DNA of 64,000 nt from Ottelia alismoides (taxonomy: Eukaryota > Streptophyta > Magnoliopsida > Alismatales > Hydrocharitaceae): the NCBI GenBank assembly GCA_037367405.1, contig JAZKJV010011400.1, positions 1,858,501 to 1,922,500 of the forward strand, written 5' to 3'. Below are positions 19,041-26,233 of this stretch, in pieces; within the stretch, counting starts at the first letter, position 1, and each line of letters opens with the position of its first letter. Below the pieces are notes generated by a model, which saw nothing but the letters and a program-made list of their open reading frames with translations, did no database searches and had not been told where the DNA came from. The position numbers and the translations under genes are program-made.

Positions 19041-20858
19041 ATGGTTCGCTCGATAGTACTGACGCTAGTCGTTCTGCTGGTGACGAAGGTAATTGCCTTT
19101 GCCGATGCGCCGATTCAATATCGCTTGACCTGCGACGCGCCGCAGACTCATTACTTGCATGTCGAAGCTCGAATTACGCCCAAGCAAGATGGTGACTTGC
19201 AACTGTTTCTGCCTGTCTGGACGCCGGGGTCTTACCTGGTTCGCGAGTATGCTCGCCATATTGACTCCTTCGAAGCAGTCGACAAAGACAACCAGCCTTT
19301 GACTTGGAGCAAAGTCAACAAGAACCGTTGGCAAGTGAACGGCGTCAAACAATCAGGCCTGACGATTCGCTACCGAGTCTATTGCAACGAGTTGTCCGTG
19401 CGGACCAACTTCATCGATGCCGAGTTTGGCATCCTGGCCGGGGCGGCGACGTTTCTCACTTCGCCCGACCTCGAACAAAGTGAGCATCAGGTGCAGATTC
19501 AATTGCCGGCCGGTTGGCAGCAATCCGTTACGCCCCTGGAGCATCCTGTAACGGCGCCAGCTCATACTTATCTGGCTGCCAACTACGACCAGTTAGTCGA
19601 TTCGCCCATTCTGCTGGGCAACCCCAAGATTTATCCCTTTCGTGTCGGCGAGGTGGAACACTTCCTGGTCAATCAGGGAGGCGAGCCCTTCTGGAATGTC
19701 GAAGCGGCGGCAGCAGATGCGGCCAAGATTGTGGCCGAACATCAAACGACGTGGGGCAGCGTACCTTACAAACGCTACTACTTCATCAACCTGATTGCCG
19801 AGAGCGGTGGCGGGTTGGAACATGACAACTCGACGGTTGTCATCACCAGTCGCTGGAGCTTCAGCAACGAGAAGAACTACAAGAAATGGCTGGGACTGAT
19901 CAGCCACGAGTTCTTTCACGCCTGGAACGTCCGCCGCCTGCGGCCCAAAGCGTTAGCCAAGTATGATTATCAATCGGAAGTCTACTTTGATGAACTCTGG
20001 GTCGCTGAAGGCATTACCAGTTACTACGACGAACTGGCCTTGGTGCGAGCCCGGCTGAATACCTCCAAGCAATACCTGGCGGGCCTGTCCAAGCAGATCG
20101 AGACGCTGCAATCGATGCCCGGTCGATACAAACAGTCGCTCGTCGAATCCTCGCATGATGCCTGGATCAAATACTATCGTCCGGATGAAAACTCCAGCAA
20201 CACCTCGATCAACTACTACAACAAAGGCGCCCTTGCAGGCTTCCTGCTGGATATCGCCATTCGCAAGCGAACGAACAACCAAAAGTCGCTCGATGATGTG
20301 ATGCGCATCCTGTATCAGCGGCACGCTGGTAACAGCGGGTTCACCAACCAGGACGTCATGCAAATCGCCAGCGAGGTAACGGGCAGCGATATGCAACCGT
20401 GGTTCCAGCGGGCCATTCATTCCGCTGAGGAACTCGACTATACCGAAGCCTTGCAATGGCTCGGACTGGAATTCAAATCCAGCGGCACTGATGCCAAAAC
20501 AGAACCTACTGGTGAAGCACTCAAGGGTCCACCCTGGATCGGCCTCACCACGGAAAGTAAAGAGGGACGTACCAATATCAGCCGGATCATGGAAGGCTCG
20601 CCGGCGTTTGTGGCTGGACTGAATGTCGGCGATGAACTGATTGGCGTAGCTGGTTTCCGACTCAGTGAGCCAATCGATGAACGATTGAAGTTCTACAAAA
20701 TTGGCGATACGCTACCGCTGACGATTGCCAGGCGCGGCAAGTTGATGGATATTGCCGTCACACTTGGCAGCAAACCAAGTGCGTCCTGGGACTTGCAACC
20801 AGTCAAAGAACCGACTGATCAGCAGAAGCAGAGCCTGGCAAACTGGCTGCATCAATAA
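19041..20858 (+). CDS. M61-family peptidase with PDZ domain
   Basis: A 605-residue exported zinc peptidase of the glycyl-aminopeptidase (M61) family. It has an N-terminal signal (MVRSIVLTLVVLLVTKVIAFA) and a beta-domain with 'PVWTPGSYLVREYARHID'. The catalytic motif HEFFH is at residues 289-293, followed by 'WNVRRLRPKAL' and the downstream Glu ligand in 'ELWVAEGITSYYDEL'. A PDZ domain spans about 495-575 ('GSPAFVAGLNVGDELIGVAGF'). The family removes N-terminal Gly/Ala from peptides, and the PDZ domain probably guides substrates. It is complete and of normal length. Confidence 0.9.
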   Translation: MVRSIVLTLVVLLVTKVIAFADAPIQYRLTCDAPQTHYLHVEARITPKQDGDLQLFLPVWTPGSYLVREYARHIDSFEAVDKDNQPLTWSKVNKNRWQVNGVKQSGLTIRYRVYCNELSVRTNFIDAEFGILAGAATFLTSPDLEQSEHQVQIQLPAGWQQSVTPLEHPVTAPAHTYLAANYDQLVDSPILLGNPKIYPFRVGEVEHFLVNQGGEPFWNVEAAAADAAKIVAEHQTTWGSVPYKRYYFINLIAESGGGLEHDNSTVVITSRWSFSNEKNYKKWLGLISHEFFHAWNVRRLRPKALAKYDYQSEVYFDELWVAEGITSYYDELALVRARLNTSKQYLAGLSKQIETLQSMPGRYKQSLVESSHDAWIKYYRPDENSSNTSINYYNKGALAGFLLDIAIRKRTNNQKSLDDVMRILYQRHAGNSGFTNQDVMQIASEVTGSDMQPWFQRAIHSAEELDYTEALQWLGLEFKSSGTDAKTEPTGEALKGPPWIGLTTESKEGRTNISRIMEGSPAFVAGLNVGDELIGVAGFRLSEPIDERLKFYKIGDTLPLTIARRGKLMDIAVTLGSKPSASWDLQPVKEPTDQQKQSLANWLHQ

Positions 20859-21012
20859 TTGCCAGTGCCAGTAGGCATCGCGATTCAGAAAACACTTGGT
20901 TCAAAGCATAAACTGGCTGTCAAAAGCAAGTGAGCCACAATGCATAACTGAAGCGCGAAGCGGGTGTGATGCAAATCTGCCAGCCGTATGTCACGTTACT
21001 TAGGAGCAGGCA

Positions 21013-22668
21013 ATGGTCCGCTGGATAATTGGGCTGGTGATGGGTTGCGCGCTGGTACCGCTACTAGCTGCGCAAGAGACGGCCGTAGATCTCAAGGGCG
21101 TCACTGAAAAACATGAGATGATCCCCATGCGCGACGGCCAGCGTCTGTCGACCTATCTCTATTTTCCACCAGGAGTAGGACCTTGGCCAGTCATTTATGA
21201 GCAGCGTTACGCAGATATCCGAGGCGTGCCTTCGCGCCAGGCTTTTGCTCAACTGGCTGAGGCGGGCTACGTGGTCGCAGCGCAGAATTTTCGCGGCACG
21301 CATCTTTCCGAAGGCACCTGGGTCGGCTACCGCGCGCTCGGCTGGGGCGAACTGCGCGATGGCTACGATACCGTCGAGTGGCTGGCAGCCCAGCCTTGGT
21401 CGACGGGCAAGATCGGCACCATGGGCGGCTCGCAAGCTGGCTACGCCCAGAATTTTTTGGCCGTTACTCAGCCACCCCACCTGGTCGCCCAGTATATGAC
21501 CGATACCGGGCTGAGCCTGTATCAGGAAGGTTACCGCATCGGCGGTACGACGCGCCCCGAACGCTTCAAGTTGATGGATGCAGTGTGCCGCGTGCCCGAA
21601 CATAATCGGCAATTGATGCATGAGTGGTTTGCTCATCCAACCTACGACGATTACTGGCGGCAAGAGGATTGCAGCCTGCACTTCGACAAAATGAATGTAC
21701 CTTGTTTCACCTTGGGTAGTTGGTTCGATTTCATGTGCCAAGGTTCGGTCGAAAGTTACATCGGCAGGCAACATCGCGCCGGTGAACGTTCGCGCGGTCA
21801 TCAGCAGTTACTGATCGGTCCCTGGCTGCATGGCGGCAACAAGGATAACCTCATTGGTGACCTGGTGTTTCCCGAAAATGCCCGCTTGGACCGGCAACAA
21901 AGCCTGGTGCGCTGGTTCGATTACCATCTGAAAGGTATCGACACCGGCGCGCAGCACGATCCCGTCGTACGCTATTACGTGATGGGCGCAGTCGGCGAAG
22001 CAGATGCGCCGGGCAATGTTTGGCGCAGCGCCGACGATTGGCCGGTCGCTTGTCAGCCGACGGACTACTATTTGCAAGCCGATGGCGGTTTGTCACTGGA
22101 CGCCCCGAAAGATGCGGCGGCCAGCCGGCAGTTTCTGGCCGATCCTTATCATCCCAACGAGATCCCCGGTCGGGCTTTCCCTGGAGCCAAAGACGCTCGC
22201 GATTTCGAGAAACAATCCCAAGTGTTGACATTCACCTCAGCACCTTTGGACTCGCCCATAGAATGGACTGGCAAAGTCAAAGCCCTAGTCCATCTGTCCT
22301 CGTCGGCCAAAGACACCGATGTCATCGTACGTGTCAGCGATGTTTATCCCGATGGACGTTCGATCTTGCTGGTCGACTATGTCCGCCGCGTGCGTTACCG
22401 CGAAGGATTTGAGAAGGAGGTCTTCTTGAAACCAGGAGAGATCGTGCCCGTGGCGTTCGACATCGGCTGGATCAGCCAGATCTTCAATCAAGGCCATCGG
22501 ATTCGAGTGACTGTGGCCGCCACCGGTGCGCCTTTTTATGAACCTAATCCCAACACCGGCCAGCCGTTGGGAATCGATTTTCCCGCTGACGCGGTTACCG
22601 CCATCAATCAGTTGTACATGCACGCTAATCGGCCATCAAAGATCATCGCGCCAGTCGTGCATCATTAA
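21013..22668 (+). CDS. CocE/NonD-family (S15-like) hydrolase
   Basis: A 551-residue exported alpha/beta hydrolase. A signal peptide (MVRWIIGLVMGCALVPLLAA) precedes the catalytic domain 'MRDGQRLSTYLYFPPG...PVIYEQRY'. The nucleophile elbow G-G-S-Q-A-G puts the Ser at residue 140. An Asp/His-bearing segment and a C-terminal jelly-roll ('DVIVRVSDVYPDGRSILL') typical of X-Pro dipeptidyl-peptidase-like/CocE enzymes follow. Substrates in this family range from peptides to esters, so the exact reaction is unknown. It stands alone between the M61 gene and the IS element. Confidence 0.85.
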   Translation: MVRWIIGLVMGCALVPLLAAQETAVDLKGVTEKHEMIPMRDGQRLSTYLYFPPGVGPWPVIYEQRYADIRGVPSRQAFAQLAEAGYVVAAQNFRGTHLSEGTWVGYRALGWGELRDGYDTVEWLAAQPWSTGKIGTMGGSQAGYAQNFLAVTQPPHLVAQYMTDTGLSLYQEGYRIGGTTRPERFKLMDAVCRVPEHNRQLMHEWFAHPTYDDYWRQEDCSLHFDKMNVPCFTLGSWFDFMCQGSVESYIGRQHRAGERSRGHQQLLIGPWLHGGNKDNLIGDLVFPENARLDRQQSLVRWFDYHLKGIDTGAQHDPVVRYYVMGAVGEADAPGNVWRSADDWPVACQPTDYYLQADGGLSLDAPKDAAASRQFLADPYHPNEIPGRAFPGAKDARDFEKQSQVLTFTSAPLDSPIEWTGKVKALVHLSSSAKDTDVIVRVSDVYPDGRSILLVDYVRRVRYREGFEKEVFLKPGEIVPVAFDIGWISQIFNQGHRIRVTVAATGAPFYEPNPNTGQPLGIDFPADAVTAINQLYMHANRPSKIIAPVVHH

Positions 22669-22710
22669 ACAAGGTGGCTTCGCGCTAGGGTAATCAACAT
22701 CTGGCGATTT

Positions 22711-22761
22711 AGATGTTGCGCATGTTGTAAATGTCACCTCTCCCGGCGCAGCTGGGGGAGG
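22711..22761. repeat. Left copy of an inverted repeat pair flanking the IS110 element
   Basis: 'gatgttgcgc', a short spacer, 'gtcacctctccc', 'gcagct' and 'gggggag' recur in inverted orientation at about 24303-24352, on the other side of the transposase. Confidence 0.6.
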
Positions 22762-22904
22762 TCGCAGACGAGGCGTTTAGCCGAGACTGCGGGAGGGGGC
22801 AACGCGTTATGGTTGACTCCTACCCGGCGCAATGCCCCCTCCCGAATCTTCGCCTTAAGGGCTCGATTCGACCTAGTATCTAGCATACCGACTAGAGTTA
22901 GACC

Positions 22905-22934
22905 TGCTGAGAGACGTTGCAACGTCTCTCAGCA
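22905..22934. repeat. Perfect 30-bp palindrome at the left edge of the IS110 element
   Basis: The sequence from 22905 to 22934 is its own reverse complement. Its arms are TGCTGAGAGACGTTG and CAACGTCTCTCAGCA, with no loop. It may be the element's target (IS110 relatives often insert in palindromic repeats) or part of the element. Confidence 0.75.
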
Positions 22935-22942
22935 CAGCTGCG

Positions 22943-23076
22943 TAGTTCCTATTAACGACCCAGAGACCTTTGGATCTCGCGGGGGAGCCTGAACGCGTAG
23001 CTGATTGTTTTTATCCGAACGGTCGCAAGGTCGCATCGCTCTGCGGTGTAGACCGCATTTTACTAGGTAGGAACTA
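22943..23076 (+). ncRNA. Candidate IS110 bridge RNA (left non-coding end)
   Basis: Upstream of the transposase, TAGTTCCTA (22943-22951) pairs perfectly with TAGGAACTA (23068-23076) and encloses 116 bases. Inside is at least one clear hairpin, TGCGGT-GTAG-ACCGCA (23042-23057), and a weaker GAGA...TCTC stem. IS110-family recombinases are known to be guided by a bridge RNA encoded in the non-coding end, on the left in the group without right-end RNA. Position and size fit. The guide loops were not resolved. Confidence 0.5.
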
Positions 23077-23079
23077 ACA

Positions 23080-24081
23080 ATGTCGAAGTTTAAGCGGGTT
23101 ATCGGGATTGATGTGGCATCCAAGAAATTAGATATCGCGGATTCCCAGGGCAAGTTGCCCAGGTTGATTGAGTACAGCGTCGAAGCAATCGAAAAGCTGA
23201 TCCAGAAGCTTGAAGAACCTGAACAAACTCTAGCGGTTTGTGAGAGCAGTGGTGGGTGGGAGAACGTCTTGTTAGACAAACTGCATGCGGCGAAAGTCAA
23301 GGTGGCGGTTGTCAACCCACTACGGATCTATCACCACGCTCGAGGACAAGGTTACTTGGAGAAAACGGACAAGATTGATGCCCAGATGATTTGTGAGTAT
23401 GGACAGCAGACGGAACTGCATTTAACCAAACCACGGACCGAGGCGCAGAAGCGGCATCAAGCGATTGTTCGACGTCGAGTGCAAGTGCTCACCATGATCA
23501 ACCAAGAAAAGAACCGAAGGATACTATGTGAAGATGAGGAGAGCCTAAAACTTATCGCAGAAGGTTTAGAATCGCTGAAAAAGCAGCTAAAAGTCACCAA
23601 TAACAAGCTTAAGGAGTATACCGAAGCATTGGCCGAGGAGAGCCCCAATGTAGCCATCATGGCCAGCGTGCCTGGCGTTGGTCCGGTTACGATAGCGACG
23701 CTGATCGCGGAGCTCCCAGAGCTTGGTAGCATTCCTCGAAACAGCCTTTCCAAGCTGGTTGGAGTTGCTCCAATGACCAAGCAATCCGGAAAGAGCGATG
23801 GGAAGAGAAAAGTTCGCGGCGGTCGCGTAACAGTTCGGCGAGCGCTCTACATGGCAGCTCTTGCGGCTACCAAACACAACCCGGTGATCCGCAAGTACTA
23901 CCTGAAGCTACTCCAACACGGTAAGCCTAAGAAGGTCGCATTGGTTGCTTGCATGCGAAAGCTGCTACTAATCCTCCATGAGATGGTTCGCAACGGAACA
24001 AGCTGGGAACTAGAAAGAAAGGCACGTGACCAGGATGTTTCCAACCTGGCCACGGGCACTACGTGCTCGATGAGCGATTGA
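23080..24081 (+). CDS. IS110-family transposase (DEDD recombinase)
   Basis: A complete 333-residue transposase. The N-terminal RuvC-like domain has the DEDD residues Asp11 ('IGIDVASKK'), Glu55 ('VCESSGGW'), Asp97 and Asp100 ('KTDKIDAQ'). A coiled-coil linker follows. The C-terminal Tnp domain has 'ASVPGVGPVTIATLIAELPE' and 'KQSGKSDG', in which Ser236 is the likely nucleophile, then 'VRRALYMAALAATKHNP'. The 42-residue spacing of the Glu and third acidic residue fits active IS110 enzymes as I recall them. No frameshift or stop is seen. It would cut and join DNA at a short core chosen by the bridge RNA. Confidence 0.92.
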   Translation: MSKFKRVIGIDVASKKLDIADSQGKLPRLIEYSVEAIEKLIQKLEEPEQTLAVCESSGGWENVLLDKLHAAKVKVAVVNPLRIYHHARGQGYLEKTDKIDAQMICEYGQQTELHLTKPRTEAQKRHQAIVRRRVQVLTMINQEKNRRILCEDEESLKLIAEGLESLKKQLKVTNNKLKEYTEALAEESPNVAIMASVPGVGPVTIATLIAELPELGSIPRNSLSKLVGVAPMTKQSGKSDGKRKVRGGRVTVRRALYMAALAATKHNPVIRKYYLKLLQHGKPKKVALVACMRKLLLILHEMVRNGTSWELERKARDQDVSNLATGTTCSMSD

Positions 24082-24218
24082 CTCACCGGCGACTAAGTTA
24101 TCCCTGACAAGTTGCGTCCCCGCAGAGCTTGCTACGTTTCACTTAGCACAGTTCATAGTAATGCTGCGCCTATGGAAAATCAAACGCATTGATTTACCGG
24201 CGCCATGCCTAAAAAATC

Positions 24219-24246
24219 CCGGGGGTCTGGGGGCAGAGCCCCCGGA
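24219..24246. repeat. GC-rich hairpin repeat
   Basis: 'ccgggggtctg' and 'cagagcccccgg' form a stem around a short G-rich loop. Motifs of this form are scattered in many planctomycete genomes, and it may be a REP-like unit or terminator. Confidence 0.5.
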
Positions 24247-24302
24247 GAGACAAACGAAGGAAGAGATTTTAGACTCTTCCATTTGACAAACCACTAGACG
24301 GT

Positions 24303-24352
24303 CGCTCCCCCAAGCTGCGCTTGGGAGAGGTGACACAAAAACGCGCAACATC
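24303..24352. repeat. Right, inverted copy of the repeat pair flanking the IS110 element
   Basis: Read on the minus strand it gives 'gatgttgcgc', then 'gtcacctctccc', 'gcgcagct' and 'gggggag', matching 22711-22761. It also has an internal stem CTCCC..AAGC/GCTTGGGAG. Confidence 0.6.
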
Positions 24353-24387
24353 AAAATCTGGCGACGTTGGCTACGGGTAATGAATGG

Positions 24388-25563
24388 TTAGCGGCGGCGT
24401 CCGACGTCGCCGAGTTGAATACTTCGGCCCGACTGGCTGCGGATGCGGCGATTGCTGCCTTCGGGAAAGATGGGCTTCAGCTCTTGCAACTCTTCAAATG
24501 TCATCGCCGTATCCCCAGTCGTGAAAGTCTTCAGTTGCGAACTGGCGGCCAACGGTCGAACGTGGTCCAGGGACAAACGCATGTCACCTAAAGAAAGCGT
24601 ATGCAGCTTGGGAGCCAACGAGAGCAACACGCATTCTTCTACGGTTAAATCTATCGATACCCAGTCGCAATTGAGCGTCTGGCAACCTGTCATATACACC
24701 AAGTCGACAAGCTGCGAACCGGTCAGTACCGAACGCGTCAACGTCAACGTGTCGCTGCTTCCCATGCTCGACTGCGGGGCAGATGCCCGCGAGAAGGAAC
24801 TTGGAAACTTAATCTCATGAAAAAGAAGCGTACTGGTGTTGATAGAGAGTGCACCATGGACAGCATCATCGGTCATCTCGTGACGGCTCAAGCACAACGT
24901 GGCTAACGGACTGTTGAGCTGCTGCAATTGTTGCCAATCTGACGGCGATGAAATCAGAAAGGCGATATCCATGCGTACCGTTGAAGGCAAGCTGTTCAGC
25001 CAGTTGGTGAGCTCGGGTTGCAACTGGCTGCCGGACTCGCGCTTTTGAATGCTGACCATCTTGAGATAGGCGTAATCGTGAATACGGTCTAGCTGATCTT
25101 GGCGAACTGTCGCTGGATCGATCTCGATCCAGGTGGGATGGGAAGCAAACAGTTCTGACCAGTCCAGGCAGAGGACATCACAGGCGAACTGGTGAAGTGT
25201 CTGTGCGAATCCAGCGGGCTCGACATGATAACGTACGCCAATCTGCTTCAAATTCTGCTGGACCGAGTAACCGACGGAGTAATAGGGCAATGGGACGGCT
25301 AGTAGACCGACCACCAGCGGACCACTGACCACCAGTGTTTTGACGCGCAAGCGGCGAACAAAAAATGCCCACCACAACAAGCCACCGGCGCACATCAGGG
25401 CAAATGCCAACAAGATGGCCCGCACCATCACCAGCAGTGCGTCGTAGCCCCCCGGATACTGCAGCCATAGCCACGTAGCGCCATATCCCACCAGACCAGC
25501 AGACAGCAAACCAGCCAACCACGCTCGTCGCATCATCAGTCCCTGCTTATAGCCTCGTCGCAC
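24388..25563 (-). CDS. Membrane protein with leucine-rich-repeat-like C-terminus
   Basis: A 391-residue protein of unknown function. The N-terminus has about three hydrophobic segments: residues 14-35, 45-67 ('ALLVMVRAILLAFALMCAGG') and about 78-92. The remaining soluble part has LRR-like spacing late in the protein ('LVDLVYMTGCQTLNCDWVSIDL', 'LLSLAPKLHTLSLGDMRLSL', 'LAASSQLKTFTTGDTAMTFEEL'), as in other planctomycete membrane-LRR proteins. The start at 25563 is followed by further ATGs at 25536 and 25533, which may be the true start. It is separated from its neighbours by gaps on both sides. Confidence 0.55.
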   Translation of the reverse strand: MRRGYKQGLMMRRAWLAGLLSAGLVGYGATWLWLQYPGGYDALLVMVRAILLAFALMCAGGLLWWAFFVRRLRVKTLVVSGPLVVGLLAVPLPYYSVGYSVQQNLKQIGVRYHVEPAGFAQTLHQFACDVLCLDWSELFASHPTWIEIDPATVRQDQLDRIHDYAYLKMVSIQKRESGSQLQPELTNWLNSLPSTVRMDIAFLISSPSDWQQLQQLNSPLATLCLSRHEMTDDAVHGALSINTSTLLFHEIKFPSSFSRASAPQSSMGSSDTLTLTRSVLTGSQLVDLVYMTGCQTLNCDWVSIDLTVEECVLLSLAPKLHTLSLGDMRLSLDHVRPLAASSQLKTFTTGDTAMTFEELQELKPIFPEGSNRRIRSQSGRSIQLGDVGRRR

Positions 25564-25870
25564 CCGGTCAGCATTTTATCGCCCACTATGCGAACTTGCG
25601 ACACTCGCTTTTGAAGTAAACACACACGCCCAAGCCGCCGGTCTCGCAGCAGTGCTCCCAGTCACAAATCTCAAATTTCAAATTTCAAATTTCAAATCTG
25701 CGATCTCTGATTTTTCGAATTCCAACTTCCCATTTCTCGAATCGGCACGCCTATTGCACTACTGCTCGCCATCCAGTGTGGCCTGGGCAAAAGTACCCAG
25801 GCAATGCAAGCACTGTCCAAAATGAAATTCATCCCAGGGAGAGCTTTTTTTTGAGCTGAGGAGAAAGCCC
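25564..25870. other. Intergenic region with a heptad array
   Basis: It contains the CAAATTT heptad array and, near its right end, 'gctgaggagaaagccc', a ribosome-binding site for the small gene at 25871. Nothing else was recognised. Confidence 0.55.
25665..25699. repeat. Heptad repeat array (CAAATTT/CAAATCT)5
   Basis: Five adjacent heptads run CAAATCT, CAAATTT, CAAATTT, CAAATTT, CAAATCT, then a degenerate 'gcgatctctgattt' tail. The same heptads occur at 15299-15326. Confidence 0.8.
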
Positions 25871-26086
25871 ATGAAAACGACAACACGTCCTCGTAAGGTT
25901 TGCAATTCTGGGGTAGAGCAGCTGACGATGAGATCGTCTACGGAAACCGTATCAAAACGAGAACGAGTTACCATTCTGCGACAAGTGCGTGCCATTCGCG
26001 CCAGTTGGAGCGAAGCAGAGAAGTACGAGCGTGCCCGGTTGGGCATCCAGCGACGCGAGGAACTCTGCCGCTTGCTCTTTGCGTAA
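25871..26086 (+). CDS. Small basic protein, unknown function
   Basis: A 71-residue protein with a good ribosome site ('gaggag' about 11 bases before the ATG). The C-terminal half is one amphipathic, charged helix region ('ILRQVRAIRASWSEAEKYER', 'LGIQRREELCRLL'). The pattern W-S-x-x-E-x-x-x-R-A-x-x-G-x-x-R resembles other short planctomycete proteins I have seen, but I cannot name a family. It is in the same orientation as the kinase gene that follows after 147 bases. It could be a small regulator. Confidence 0.55.
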   Translation: MKTTTRPRKVCNSGVEQLTMRSSTETVSKRERVTILRQVRAIRASWSEAEKYERARLGIQRREELCRLLFA

Positions 26087-26233
26087 CTACCAGGCCGATT
26101 GCTGCCCCCAGACGATTTGACGGCCTGGGGGCTTGAGGCTCCACACCGAAACTCTACAACTTGGTCCAGCGCTGAATTACAGTAAGGTTAATTCAACGCA
26201 CAGCTGCTGCCCGAACGGCTACCTGGACCAACC

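Larger units (their letters stand above)
22669..23079. other. Repeat-rich gap leading into the IS110 element
   Basis: This 411-base gap contains the following: CAACATCT/AGATGTTG; a 'gtcacctctccc...gggggagg' hairpin (about 22733-22761); a perfect 12-bp inverted repeat CGGGAGGGGGCA (22790-22801) with TGCCCCCTCCCG (22833-22844); the 30-bp palindrome; and the IS leader. A short minus-strand frame across it looks like translated repeat, not a gene. Confidence 0.6.
22938..24151 (+). mobile_element. IS110-family insertion sequence
   Basis: A single transposase gene with non-coding ends and no terminal inverted repeats, as expected for IS110. The edges are tentative: the 7-mer AGCACAG occurs at 22931-22937 and 24145-24151, about 1.2 kb apart, and could be target duplication or end sequence. 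The transposase is intact, so the element may be active. Confidence 0.7.
24082..24387. other. Repeat-rich gap downstream of the IS110 element
   Basis: It contains a G/C hairpin 'cccgggggtctgggggcagagcccccgg' type (about 24219-24246), a hairpin GGAAGAG/CTCTTCC (24259-24280) and the inverted copy of the left-flank repeat (about 24303-24352). One of these may end the minus-strand gene at 24388. No gene was recognised. Confidence 0.55.

Noticed and set aside
22734..22922. Short minus-strand frame beside the IS110 element
   Set aside because: It runs across hairpin repeats and has the composition of translated repeat DNA.
25665..25699. CRISPR-like array
   Set aside because: The units are 7 bases and contiguous, without spacers or nearby cas genes.
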